Below are positions 26,681 to 35,005 of a stretch of DNA of 64,000 nucleotides, one piece after another. Source of the DNA: JAJTHC01 sp044348005 (GTDB taxonomy: Bacteria > Cyanobacteriota > Vampirovibrionia > Vampirovibrionales > JAJTHC01). The translations under genes were made by a program, and so were the position numbers. Under the pieces are notes generated by a model. That model had not been told where the DNA came from and made no database searches. It saw nothing but the letters and a program-made list of their open reading frames with translations. How positions within the stretch are numbered: position 1 is the stretch's first letter; the number at the start of each line of letters is the position of its first letter. Location: the NCBI GenBank assembly GCA_044348005.1, contig JBIKTR010000001.1, forward strand, positions 1-64,000, read 5' to 3'.

Positions 26681-26851
26681 CATGATCAGAACTCCTACAA
26701 CTTAGTCCTACGATTGAAACATCACACGAACGAGGCGATTTTCCCAACATCAACGACTAAAATTAGTATAGGGCTTCAACCTTCAAATACAAGGTTTTCT
26801 TCAAGACTCAGTTTTATTTCAACTCAGCTCACGCCCCTTCACAAAAAAGAC

Positions 26852-26880
26852 TTGTTTAAACGAAGGGAGCTGTCTATAAT
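26852..26880 (+). promoter_or_regulatory. Promoter of the peroxiredoxin gene
   Basis: TTGTTT (26852-26857), a 17-bp spacer and TATAAT (26875-26880) form the best sigma70-type match in the window. The start codon is 58 bp downstream. Confidence 0.65.
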
Positions 26881-26937
26881 AAGGGGAGTTCGAATTATTT
26901 CAGTATTGTGTTATTTAGTAGAGAAAGGACAATTCTT

Positions 26938-27459
26938 ATGTCTTTACAAATCGGTCAAAAAGCCCCTGATTTTAAAACAGGTGCTTATGCAAACGGTCAA
27001 ATCACGGAAGTGACGCTCAGCGAGTACACCAAAGCTGGTCAGTGGGTGGTGTTATTTTTCTACCCCTTAGACTTCACCTTTGTGTGCCCCACAGAAATTT
27101 TAAGCTTTAGCGAAGCGGTTAGTGAGTTTGCTAAATTGAACGTCCAAGTCTTGGGCGGATCGGTTGACAGCGTTTACAGTCACAAGGCGTGGTCTGAATC
27201 TTCCTTGGGTGCCGTGAACTACCCCTTGTTTAGTGATATTACCCATGCCATTTCTCGCGACTATAGCGTGTTAAATGAAGCCAAGGGCATCAGCTTCCGT
27301 GGCGTGTTTATTATTGATCCAGAACAAACGGTGCGTAGCTACACGGTGAACGATCTTTCCGTAGGCCGTAATGTGGATGAAATCATCCGCACGGTGCAAG
27401 CCTTCCAAACAGGCGCCAACTGCCCTGTGAACTGGAAACCTGGTCAAGCCACCTTGTAA
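26938..27459 (+). CDS. 2-Cys peroxiredoxin
   Basis: This enzyme reduces hydrogen peroxide and organic peroxides. The 173-residue protein has the peroxidatic Cys in FYPLDFTFVCPTEI (near residue 48) and a resolving Cys in ANCPVNW near 165, the typical Prx1/AhpC arrangement. GGSVDSVYSHKAW is also characteristic. AAAGGA precedes the ATG at 26938. It has its own promoter and a strong terminator, so it is monocistronic. No ahpF is adjacent. Confidence 0.93.
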   Translation: MSLQIGQKAPDFKTGAYANGQITEVTLSEYTKAGQWVVLFFYPLDFTFVCPTEILSFSEAVSEFAKLNVQVLGGSVDSVYSHKAWSESSLGAVNYPLFSDITHAISRDYSVLNEAKGISFRGVFIIDPEQTVRSYTVNDLSVGRNVDEIIRTVQAFQTGANCPVNWKPGQATL

Positions 27460-27480
27460 GCTTCCGTTTTACAATGCTTT

Positions 27481-27513
27481 ACAGGGAACGCCACCAGCGT
27501 TCCCTGTTTTTTA
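27481..27513 (+). terminator. Strong terminator of the peroxiredoxin gene
   Basis: ACAGGGAACGC (27481-27491) and GCGTTCCCTGT (27497-27507) form an 11-bp perfect stem with loop CACCA, followed by six T. Confidence 0.9.
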
Positions 27514-27585
27514 ACGACTCCCTAGAACGAATTTAGAGGCGTTTCGGGGAATCCTCCCATTTATAGACAAGCCAACAGTGGGAGC

Positions 27586-27611
27586 GAGCACAGGTCTCTG
27601 ACTTCACCAGC
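27586..27611. repeat. Single arm of the 29.4-kb inverted-repeat element
   Basis: This 26-bp stretch matches the left arm at 29336-29361 in 23 positions, sharing GGTCTCTGAC and CACCAGC. A separate small stem CTCCCA/TGGGAG lies just before it (27554-27584). It is likely a decayed end of the same element, on the other side of guaB. Confidence 0.55.
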
Positions 27612-27636
27612 GTTAAAAGGAGCTAGAAATCTAAAA

Positions 27637-29184
27637 TTAAAGCACGTTCTTCTCATAGCTATGCAAGCTATGCACACTGCCTTCGGCGGTGGCGGCCACG
27701 GTGCGTTGTTCAAAGCGCAACAGCCCATTCCGCAACCCTTGATGCAACGCGTCCACACTCTGCACGCCCAAGTCCTGCAAACCATGCTTGATGCCTTGCA
27801 CAATGTACGGCAGGTAATGCCGAATCGAACCTTTGTCCACCACAGCGCCTGAAACGCCCTGAGACACCAAAATACGGCTATTTTCCCCAAAATAACGCAC
27901 ACTTGAACCTTTGGTCATGGCGTCTTTTGACCCCATGCCTCGGTATTTTTTTAAGCGCACGCCGTCCTTATAAAAGTATTCACCGGGCGCTTCTGCCGTT
28001 CCTGCGAGCATAGATCCCATCATCACGCAAGACGCCCCGAGTGAAAGCGCTTTCGTTACATGGCCAATGCTTGAAACGCCTCCATCCGCGATGATCGGCA
28101 CGCCAAATTGTTGAGCGTATTTCGCCACTTGAAACACGGCAGTGGCTTGCGGCCGCCCAACCGCAGTGACTTCTTGGGTGGTGCAAATGGAACCCACGCC
28201 CATCCCGACGCGCAAACCATCGACGCCAGCTTCAATTAAATGAGCCGCCTGTTGTTGGGTGACGATGTTGCCCCCGATGACTTGCAACTCAGGGAACGTC
28301 GATTTAATGCGACGCACCATGTCAAGCTGAAAGACGGAATCGCCTTGAGACGAATCAATCACCACCAAGTCTAAGCCTTCAGCGACTAAGGCTTCTAAGC
28401 GTTGCCAGTCACTGGGGCGCGTGCCAACGGCCGCGCCTACAATCAGCCTGCCTCGGTCGTCTTTGGTGGCGAACGGGAAGTTTCTCATTTTACGTAAATC
28501 GGTACGGCTCATCAAGGCCACCAGTTCCCCTTGGGCGTTCACAATCGGGAGCTTCCCTTTTTTCGACGCTTCCAAGGTGGCATACGCCTCTTCTAAGGGA
28601 ATGCCTTCTTCGGCGGTGATGAGATTTTGCGTCATTACTTGGACCAGTGGCAGGCTTCGATCGCCCACAAAGTCGACATCTCGATTGGTGACAATCCCCA
28701 GCAACTGGCCTCCCATTTGCCCTGTTTCCGTAATCGGCACGCCTGTAAAGCCGTATTCTTCACGAATACGGTCAATATCCGCAATGGTGTGTTGGGGACT
28801 CAGAACAATGGGGTCGGTAATAAAGCCGTTTTTATAGCGCTTGACGAGTCGGACTTCATGGGCTTGTTCTTCAACGGTGTTGTTGTAGTGAATAATGCCA
28901 ATCCCGCCGAGCAAGGCCATATGAATCGCCATTTGGGCTTCGGTGACGGTGTCCATAGGGGAAGAAACAATGGGGGTGTGCAAGGTGATTTGTTTGGAAA
29001 TACGGGTGAAGAGTTGCACGTCTTCCACAGCAAAGTGAATATGGCCGGGTAAAAGGATGAGATCATTATAGGTGAGGCCAGAGGCTTGGGCAAACAATTC
29101 TGAAGCACTGTAGCCATCCGCCATTTTCAGTGCAGGGTCTAGGGGTGCGGTGTGGGGGGAAGTGGGGGAAGAAGAGCACGTCAT
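27637..29184 (-). CDS. guaB: IMP dehydrogenase, eukaryotic type
   Basis: IMPDH oxidises IMP to XMP, the committed step of GMP synthesis. The 515-residue protein has the TIM barrel split by a CBS pair (about 115-240). The catalytic Cys334 is in GVGSICTTQEV, the IMP loop is DGGVSSIGH, and the flap is KKYRGMGSKDAM. Its detailed wording follows human-type IMPDH rather than usual bacterial GuaB: MADGYSASELF near the start, TQEVTAVGRPQATAVFQV, ISRDVDF-like NRDVDFVG, GVSGAVVDKGS and the terminal VHSLHSYEK. It is monocistronic with no good Shine-Dalgarno visible. Confidence 0.95.
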   Translation of the reverse strand: MTCSSSPTSPHTAPLDPALKMADGYSASELFAQASGLTYNDLILLPGHIHFAVEDVQLFTRISKQITLHTPIVSSPMDTVTEAQMAIHMALLGGIGIIHYNNTVEEQAHEVRLVKRYKNGFITDPIVLSPQHTIADIDRIREEYGFTGVPITETGQMGGQLLGIVTNRDVDFVGDRSLPLVQVMTQNLITAEEGIPLEEAYATLEASKKGKLPIVNAQGELVALMSRTDLRKMRNFPFATKDDRGRLIVGAAVGTRPSDWQRLEALVAEGLDLVVIDSSQGDSVFQLDMVRRIKSTFPELQVIGGNIVTQQQAAHLIEAGVDGLRVGMGVGSICTTQEVTAVGRPQATAVFQVAKYAQQFGVPIIADGGVSSIGHVTKALSLGASCVMMGSMLAGTAEAPGEYFYKDGVRLKKYRGMGSKDAMTKGSSVRYFGENSRILVSQGVSGAVVDKGSIRHYLPYIVQGIKHGLQDLGVQSVDALHQGLRNGLLRFEQRTVAATAEGSVHSLHSYEKNVL

Positions 29185-29335
29185 CGGGGGGTGTTTCCAT
29201 GGCAGGGTTGTGGGTTCATTGAGTTGTAATAGTGTATCAGAAAAGGAGGGGGGTGTCTATCAATGGTTTGGCCTATTTTGAGACTTTAAATCGAAGGCTT
29301 TAATCCATGGAGTGGGGTTGTTTAACTCGTTGCAC

Positions 29336-29462
29336 GAGCAAAGGTCTCTGACAGCACCAGCGATATAGTTTTTTCTATTTAAGAAGTGGCAGTCTTGAGA
29401 ATCTGAGTATTTTGGGGTTTCTCGCTCCGTTTAATGCTGGTCGTCGTCAGAGACCTTTGCTC
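29336..29462. repeat. Long inverted-repeat element upstream of guaB
   Basis: Arms of 26-27 bp (29336-29361 and 29436-29462) share GAGCAAAGGTCTCTGAC and, after a short mismatch, the CCAGC end, enclosing 74 bp. There is no open frame, so this is a palindromic MITE-like or REP-like unit. AAAGGTCTC recurs once more at 29467. A lone related arm lies downstream of guaB. Confidence 0.65.
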
Positions 29463-29495
29463 CGCCAAAGGTCTCCAACACCTCTAAAGGCGGTT

Positions 29496-29552
29496 TAAGG
29501 AGGGGGAAGGAAGGACGCATTGCGTTTCTCCTCCCTCATTTCCCCCTCCTTA
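29496..29552. repeat. 13-bp perfect inverted repeat
   Basis: TAAGGAGGGGGAA (29496-29508) and TTCCCCCTCCTTA (29540-29552) enclose 31 bp. Inner GGA/TCC tracts extend the pairing. It directly follows the previous element, so both belong to one repeat cluster in the 670-bp guaB-groES gap. The rest of the gap up to 29790 shows no gene. Confidence 0.6.
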
Positions 29553-29805
29553 AAAATCCACCCCCTTTTGACCCACCTCCTCGCATCATTCCTTTGCACG
29601 ACGTCCGCAAAATCGCTCGGGGATTCGCAGTGCGCTCACCCGCTCGGATTTAGTGCTTGGACGCCTGCTTATGCAACCATTTAAGACGAGTCACTTTTTA
29701 GGTAAAAAATACTATAAAGCCCTATAAAAGGGAACAAAAACTCCCAAAACCACCCCAAAATCCTTAAACCTTTCTAAAGGGCGTACGGCTTTTACATGTT
29801 TACGT

Positions 29806-29839
29806 TATAATTTAGACGCTGAGATATGAAATTTCATAT
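29806..29839 (+). promoter_or_regulatory. groESL -10 box and palindromic operator candidate
   Basis: TATAAT (29806-29811) is followed, near the expected start point, by the perfect 16-bp palindrome ATATGAAATTTCATAT (29824-29839). It is not the CIRCE element (TTAGCACTC-N9-GAGTGCTAA) that binds HrcA. Its position over the transcription start, 51 bp before groES, is that of a repressor operator. The regulator is unknown. Confidence 0.55.
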
Positions 29840-29890
29840 GAAGCGTGTGATATTTTGTATTTAAACTATAGTATGGAGGTTAAAACCCTG

Positions 29891-30184
29891 ATGAGTTCAA
29901 CTGTAACGATTCAACCCCTTGCCGATCGTGTGGTTTTGGAAGTGATTGATGAAACACAACAAACCGCAGGCGGTATTTTTATTCCTGATTCCGCGCGTGA
30001 AAAGCCCCAAAGTGCTAAAGTCATTGCGGTTGGGCCTGGGCGCACCGAAAATGGCGTTTTAGTCGTGCCTACGGTTCAAGTGGGTCAAACCGTTTTGTTC
30101 ACCAAGTATGCGGGTACAGATGTGAAAATCGCTAGCCAAGACTACAAAATCGTTTCTGAAAAAGACATTTTGGCGATTGTGTAA
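29891..30184 (+). CDS. groES: Co-chaperonin GroES
   Basis: GroES forms the heptameric lid of GroEL. The 97-residue product has IQPLADRVVLEVIDE, the mobile loop QQTAGGIFIPDSAREKPQ and GTDVKIASQDYKIVSEKDILAIV. I place the start at the ATG at 29891; the frame is open to 29855, but GGAGG (29876-29880) serves the later ATG. It precedes groEL by 84 bp in the standard order. Confidence 0.96.
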   Translation: MSSTVTIQPLADRVVLEVIDETQQTAGGIFIPDSAREKPQSAKVIAVGPGRTENGVLVVPTVQVGQTVLFTKYAGTDVKIASQDYKIVSEKDILAIV

Positions 30185-30268
30185 GCGCGAAGGTGCAATA
30201 GGTTTAATGTCCTATCATGACGTCTCTTAGTCACTAAATTAACTCAAGTAATAGAAGGAAATATCCTC

Positions 30269-31891
30269 ATGGCAAAACAAATTGTATTTGATGAAAAAGC
30301 CCGTCGTTCTTTGCAAGAAGGCATTGACGCGGTGGCGAATGCGGTTAAAATCACCATTGGCCCTAAAGGACGCAACGTCGTTTTAGAAAAGAAGTTTGGC
30401 GCCCCTCAAATCGTCAACGACGGCGTGACCATCGCAAAAGAAATTGAACTAGAAGATCCAGCGGCGAATGCGGGGGCTCAACTGGTGCGTGAAGTCGCCA
30501 GTCGCACCAACGATGTAGCAGGCGATGGCACCACCACGGCGTCTGTGTTGGCGCAAGCCATTGTGCGTGAAGGCCTTAAAAACGTCGCAGCAGGCGCAAA
30601 CCCTGTCGCGCTTCGCAAAGGCATTGACAAAGGCGTGGAATGCTTGGTCGGTGAAATCCGCAAAACGGCTAAAGCTGTGGATAGCAAAGCGGCGATCCAG
30701 CAAGTGGCAAGCGTTTCTTCAGGAAACGACGATTTTGTGGGTGAATTGATTGCCGAAGCCATGGACAAAGTTGGCCAAGAAGGCGTTATTACCATTGAAG
30801 AATCGAAATCCATGGGCACCAGCCTTCGGGTGGTAGAAGGCATGCAGTTTGACAAGGGTTATGTGTCGCCTTACTTCGTCAACGACACCGAGCGTATGGA
30901 AGCCGTTTTGGAAGACGCCTTTGTCTTGTGCGTCAACAAGAAAATCAACTTGGTTTCTGATTTAGTGCCTATTTTGGAAAAAGTGGCGCGTGAAGGGCGT
31001 GGCTTGTTGTTGATTGCTGAAGACGTTGAAGGCGAAGCCTTGGCGACTTTGGTGGTGAACACGATGCGTAAAATCATCCGTGTTGTAGCGGTCAAAGCCC
31101 CTGGATTTGGGGACCGTCGCAAAGCCATGTTGGAAGATATTGCCGTATTGACGGGTGGGCAATTGTTCACCGAAGAACTCGGTCAACGCTTGGAATCAAT
31201 CACCATTGAACAAATGGGCAAAGCCCGTCGTGTCACCGTCACGAAAGACAACACCACCATTGTGGCAGACGATTCCACCAAGCAAGCGGTGGCAGAACGT
31301 TGCGAGTCGATCAAGCGTCAAATCGAAGCCAGCGACAGCGAATACGACAAGGAAAAGCTCAACGAACGTTTGGCCAAGTTGTCTGGCGGGGTGGCTGTGA
31401 TTGAAGTCGGGGCTGCCACGGAAACTGAGCTGAAAGAACGCAAATTGCGCTTGGAAGATGCCCTAAACGCCACGCGTGCGGCGATTGAAGAAGGGATTGT
31501 TCCTGGGGGAGGCACCATGTTGCTGAAAGCCAAGCAGGGCTTAGAAGCGTATGCGGAAACCTTGATTGCCGAAGAGCGTATTGGCGCTAGAATCTTGCTT
31601 CGTGCGGTAGAAGAGCCTGCGCGTCAAATCGCTGAAAATGCGGGTAAAGACGGCAGTGTGATTGTAAGCAAGGTGCTGGATGCCGCCAAAGAGATCGGGT
31701 ACGACGCCTTAAACGATCAGTACGTAGACATGTTCGCTGCGGGCATTGTAGACCCCGCCAAAGTGACGCGTTCGGCCTTGCAAAACGCCGCTTCTATCAG
31801 TGGTTTGTTGTTGACCACTGAAGCGTTGATTGTGGAAATTCCTGAAAAGGAAAAGGCCGCCGCTGCCCCTGACATGGGTGGTATGTACTAA
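30269..31891 (+). CDS. groEL: Chaperonin GroEL
   Basis: GroEL is the 14-subunit ATP-driven folding chamber. The 540-residue protein has the ATP-binding IGPKGRNVVLEKKFGAP and VAGDGTTTASVLAQA, the apical VEGMQFDKGYVSPYF, and the EEGIVPGGG...AGKDGSVI region. The end is a short MGGMY rather than a long GGM repeat. AGAAGGA precedes the ATG. A strong terminator follows 43 bp after the stop and merges into the 21-bp repeat element. Confidence 0.98.
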   Translation: MAKQIVFDEKARRSLQEGIDAVANAVKITIGPKGRNVVLEKKFGAPQIVNDGVTIAKEIELEDPAANAGAQLVREVASRTNDVAGDGTTTASVLAQAIVREGLKNVAAGANPVALRKGIDKGVECLVGEIRKTAKAVDSKAAIQQVASVSSGNDDFVGELIAEAMDKVGQEGVITIEESKSMGTSLRVVEGMQFDKGYVSPYFVNDTERMEAVLEDAFVLCVNKKINLVSDLVPILEKVAREGRGLLLIAEDVEGEALATLVVNTMRKIIRVVAVKAPGFGDRRKAMLEDIAVLTGGQLFTEELGQRLESITIEQMGKARRVTVTKDNTTIVADDSTKQAVAERCESIKRQIEASDSEYDKEKLNERLAKLSGGVAVIEVGAATETELKERKLRLEDALNATRAAIEEGIVPGGGTMLLKAKQGLEAYAETLIAEERIGARILLRAVEEPARQIAENAGKDGSVIVSKVLDAAKEIGYDALNDQYVDMFAAGIVDPAKVTRSALQNAASISGLLLTTEALIVEIPEKEKAAAAPDMGGMY

Positions 31892-31933
31892 ATCGTTAGA
31901 AAGAATGTTTCTTTTTAGTCGACATTTTAAAAG

Positions 31934-31961
31934 CCCCTTGTTGAAAAACAAGGGGTTTTTT
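31934..31961 (+). terminator. groESL terminator
   Basis: CCCCTTGTT (31934-31942) and AACAAGGGG (31947-31955) form a 9-bp stem with loop GAAA, followed by six T. The T-run is also the start of the first 21-bp repeat unit. Confidence 0.9.
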
Positions 31962-32112
31962 GGCCACGAAAGTCTGTTTTCTGGCCACGAAAGTCGGTTT
32001 TTTACTCGATTTTCAAGGAGTTTTCTGAGAGTGTGAAGGCCTGTTGAAAAAAGCTACTCTTTTTCAGTATAACAACTTTTCGTTCCGATGCCTAGTGGCT
32101 AAAACCCACTAT
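31956..32112. repeat. Second copy of the 21-bp repeat element
   Basis: Two 21-bp units (31956-31976 and 31977-31997) with GGCCACGAAAGTC are followed by the roughly 115-bp tail homologous to 3117-3235, including the closing GTGG-CTAAAA-CCCAC hairpin. The first locus has six units, so unit number varies. Both copies lie directly downstream of terminators of highly expressed genes. Confidence 0.8.
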
Positions 32113-32165
32113 ATGAAATGCCCCTTCCTTTAAGAAAGAAGAGGCATTTATTCACCAAGTTCAGG

Positions 32166-32459
32166 CTAAATACGGTTGTGCCAGTAACCACCCTTGCGGT
32201 CAAACAAGGCATCATACCCCGACCAAAAACGATACGGTGGCAACAAGCCAATAATCGCATGGGTGGCGACTTTGTCTCCGGGATTGTCATTCACCGCTTG
32301 CCCGATCCCTGGCCAAATAAGGAAAGACAAGGCACAGGCACCCACACTCCGACCGCTGATTTTGCCTCGTGTACCCGCCGCAAGCACATCGGGCGTCACC
32401 CACCAGCTCAACGCCAGCAAGGCGATCATTAAGACAGCACCTAAAGATTTAATGTTCAT
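32166..32459 (-). CDS. Small exported or membrane protein, unknown
   Basis: The 97-residue product has a signal-like start (MNIKSLGAVLMIALLALSWW, likely cleavage after VLAAG or LAA near 28). A second hydrophobic stretch (SVGACALSFLIWPGIGQAV) and a Tyr/Trp-rich end follow. AGAGGA lies about 9 nt before the ATG. It resembles the small one- or two-TM proteins often seen in cyanobacterial relatives, but no family name can be given. Confidence 0.65.
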   Translation of the reverse strand: MNIKSLGAVLMIALLALSWWVTPDVLAAGTRGKISGRSVGACALSFLIWPGIGQAVNDNPGDKVATHAIIGLLPPYRFWSGYDALFDRKGGYWHNRI

Positions 32460-32613
32460 TGTATATATTCCTCTTTCATCATCATACCTTACGACTTTTG
32501 TACTACAATAGAGTCAATCAGTCGCAGACAGTATTTAGACTACGCTTTGAAAGGGGGCTTGTCAATTTTTTGACCTAACTTTAAGAACACTTTAACAATA
32601 GGGATACCCTAGA

Positions 32614-32883
32614 ATGTCCGTCCCCTTTTTCGACTATGAATGCGATGCCTGCCACGCCCCCGTTTGCGAGCGGATGCTTTTATTGGCCTTGGCCCATGAG
32701 GTGGAAGACACCCTGTGCCTAGATTGCTTGGTTAGACGAGAAGGCGTTGAAAAAACGCGTTTTGTTCACACCACCAAAGCCTATATTCAGAGCCGTAATT
32801 GCTTTAAAAAACCGTGGGATGCCTTTGATGCTTCGGCCTGCCCTTTACTTGAAAGTGGGGCGTGTTTTTGCCAAGATAGGTAG
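32614..32883 (+). CDS. Small Cys-rich (zinc-ribbon-like) protein
   Basis: The 89-residue product has CDACHAPVC near 11, CLDCL near 38, and CPLLESGACFC at the end, eight or more Cys in total with two CxxC knuckles. A structural zinc site is likely. FKKPWDAF in the middle is also distinctive. No enzymatic motif is present. It is followed by a strong hairpin and then a TusA-like gene. A cluster of thiol or metal proteins is possible but unproven. Confidence 0.7.
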   Translation: MSVPFFDYECDACHAPVCERMLLLALAHEVEDTLCLDCLVRREGVEKTRFVHTTKAYIQSRNCFKKPWDAFDASACPLLESGACFCQDR

Positions 32884-32905
32884 GGAGTCTAAAAGGCGTC
32901 TTACT

Positions 32906-32926
32906 CCCTCTCCCAAAGGGAGAGGG
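32906..32926. repeat. Perfect 9-bp hairpin between two small genes
   Basis: CCCTCTCCC and GGGAGAGGG flank AAA. The stem is very GC-rich and has no T-run, which fits a REP-like or mRNA-protecting hairpin rather than a terminator. Confidence 0.6.
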
Positions 32927-32970
32927 GGGAAAGCCCCTTTCGCAATGACGCTAAAAGAAAGAATCCCCCG

Positions 32971-33195
32971 ATGCCCCTTGATTTACGCAAAACCAAATGC
33001 CCCCTAAACTTCGTGAAAGCCAAGCTGGCGTTAGAAAAAATCGCGGTGGGGGACGTGCTAGAACTCTGGATTTTGCCTGATGCGCCAAGTGCCTTAAACT
33101 TGCCCCAAAGTTTCACCCAAGAAGGCCAAGGCGTCATTCTCGATGCCCCTGAATCGGCCGAAAAACAAGTCTTGTGGATTCAACGGCTTCACTAA
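32971..33195 (+). CDS. TusA/SirA-like sulfur carrier protein
   Basis: The 74-residue protein shows the family core LDLRKTKCPLNFVKAKLALEKIAVGDVLELWI, with the CPxxxxK sulfur-accepting Cys near residue 10. It ends in a short beta strand, VLWIQRLH. TusA proteins carry persulfide sulfur for tRNA thiolation, molybdopterin or sulfur transfer. The tRNA-thiolation partners TusBCDE are absent here. It is followed on the same strand by a large membrane protein. Confidence 0.85.
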   Translation: MPLDLRKTKCPLNFVKAKLALEKIAVGDVLELWILPDAPSALNLPQSFTQEGQGVILDAPESAEKQVLWIQRLH

Positions 33196-33238
33196 TCACC
33201 CTGTAAGCCCCCCCTATAACCCCGAAGGAGTGCCTGTT

Positions 33239-35005
33239 GTGGCCATTGCCCCCTCTCATTTTAAGCGTCACCCTTCTTCAGGAAACGGCGTGCCGTGGTG
33301 GGTCTTTTTGTTGGGAATCCTTGGGCTATTGGGTTTGCTGAACCCGCTGTTGCCTTATGCGTCCCTACGTTTTGAACCACACCATTTGGCGGTGTTGGCG
33401 GGCTTGCCTGTGGAACTCCCTTGGCCGTGGGTGTCACCTGCCATAGGGGTGTTGGGTTTGGCGTCCTTTGCGGGGGTTACTCAGCGTTTATTTGCCTTGC
33501 CTCACAAGCCTTTGGTGGGTCCTGTACTAATCAGTAGCAGTAGTGTCGGCGTTTTGGTGATGCTTCTTTCCCCGAGCGTGGCACTGCTGCAGTGGGCCTT
33601 TACCATGGCCATCCTTTACTTGGCCTTGCGTTGGTGGCAATGGCGGGTGGCCACGCATGCGAGCCCGTTGTCTCCGTGGCAGGGGCAGGATGTCGCCATG
33701 GGCGTAGGTTTGGGCGTTTTAGGGGCCAGTGTGGGAGGGTTTTCGCTGTTCTTGTGCGTGGGGAGCTTGGCGCTTTGGTTTATGAAGGCCACATCTCGAC
33801 GATTTACGGTTTTGTCTTGGTGGGAAAACTATCGAGGGGTTACGGTTTCAACGCTCGCCACGCTGATGGCAGGGACTTTGACAGGGGCGCTATTGGGCAG
33901 AGGTTGGGGTGCTTTGGCCCCGCTTCAGGCGATGCCTTGTGATCTTTCTATGCTTGAAAATAGTGCTTTGTTTGGGGTGAATCTACTGATGATGTCTTTC
34001 CCGTGGAATGGTGTGATTGCCTATGCCGTGTGGAATTGGGTGAGTAACCTGTCGTATCACGGCAAAGAAGGCCAGCTCTTTGATGAGCGGGATGTATTCT
34101 TGCATCAAGTCGCCACAGGCTGGGGGCTAGGGATTTTGGGCCTTGTGACGTACGCGCTTGTGAGTCACCATGATGTAAGCTACGCGTTGCTTTTAGGGGT
34201 GTGTTTGGCGTCTTGGTACGGGGGGCATATCATCGATCGTTCGACACAGTTGCTCGTGCCGCCGAAGGGCTTAAAGCGCCTGTGTGATTTGATGCCCTTG
34301 TTTTTACTCGGCCTAGGGGTGTTGGGGGCGTGGTCCATGTTGACTCAAGTGCCAGATCCCTATTTAAGCGATGCGCCTTGGATGCTTACGGGGGCTCCTG
34401 TTCTGGGGGATTTGGGTGAATCGGCGGGCTACTGGGGGGCGTTTTTGGGGCAACTGCCCTTGTGGAAGCTTTGGTTATTGACGCTTCCCTTGTGGTGTTT
34501 AATCGGCAGTGCGGGGATGGCCAGCCTGCAATTTGTCACCTTTTCTATGTACCGCACCATGGCCGTTTTTGCGGGCTGGAGCCTGATTTACACGATCTTA
34601 CTTTTTACGGTGCAATGGCCGATTACGCATCCGCCTTACACGCCAGCCCATCACGCCTTACTTGACGCATTTGACCCTATTGCTACCACTCAAAATACCA
34701 AGATACAGGGGATTCCACCTTATGTGTTAAGAACAGAGGGGGCATCGTTAGAAACGGCTTTGTACGGACTGTCGCCTGAAAACCGTTTTTATCAAGAAAA
34801 TACCCGACCCCTTGAAGTTCGTGGGCAAGCGGTGCAACTCTTGCCTGTGCATTACATGGGCATGACTCGCTCGAATCTCTTGTATTATAGCTTCTTGGAT
34901 ATTTTGCCGTTTCTTTCGCATGTGGGGGTGCATCATTTTGTGTTAGAATATCTACCTGTAAGGCGGTTTGTAGAACCTGCCGTTGAAGAAGCAGAGAGGC
35001 CTTAG
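33239..35005 (+). CDS. Polytopic membrane protein, unknown
   Basis: I choose the GTG at 33239 because AAGGAG lies 8 nt upstream and because the longer frame overlaps the TusA gene. The 588 residues contain about twelve hydrophobic segments between 20 and 490. A large C-terminal extracytoplasmic domain (about 490-588) contains LLPVHYMGMTRSNLLYYSFLD. Trp and Gly are frequent. No transporter or polymerase signature was recognised. It is directly followed by a GT2 gene (adjacent, 0-bp gap), so a role in polysaccharide or glycolipid export or assembly is the best guess. Confidence 0.7.
   Translation: MAIAPSHFKRHPSSGNGVPWWVFLLGILGLLGLLNPLLPYASLRFEPHHLAVLAGLPVELPWPWVSPAIGVLGLASFAGVTQRLFALPHKPLVGPVLISSSSVGVLVMLLSPSVALLQWAFTMAILYLALRWWQWRVATHASPLSPWQGQDVAMGVGLGVLGASVGGFSLFLCVGSLALWFMKATSRRFTVLSWWENYRGVTVSTLATLMAGTLTGALLGRGWGALAPLQAMPCDLSMLENSALFGVNLLMMSFPWNGVIAYAVWNWVSNLSYHGKEGQLFDERDVFLHQVATGWGLGILGLVTYALVSHHDVSYALLLGVCLASWYGGHIIDRSTQLLVPPKGLKRLCDLMPLFLLGLGVLGAWSMLTQVPDPYLSDAPWMLTGAPVLGDLGESAGYWGAFLGQLPLWKLWLLTLPLWCLIGSAGMASLQFVTFSMYRTMAVFAGWSLIYTILLFTVQWPITHPPYTPAHHALLDAFDPIATTQNTKIQGIPPYVLRTEGASLETALYGLSPENRFYQENTRPLEVRGQAVQLLPVHYMGMTRSNLLYYSFLDILPFLSHVGVHHFVLEYLPVRRFVEPAVEEAERP

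Noticed and set aside
26684..26937. glmS ribozyme upstream of glmS
   Set aside because: None of the conserved core or pseudoknot sequence could be found near the start of glmS.
29790..29890. CIRCE element before groES
   Set aside because: The palindrome present is ATATGAAATTTCATAT and does not match the CIRCE arms.
30449..31951. Several long antisense frames across groEL
   Set aside because: They are shadows of strong codon bias in a highly expressed gene; none has a plausible start region or known domain.
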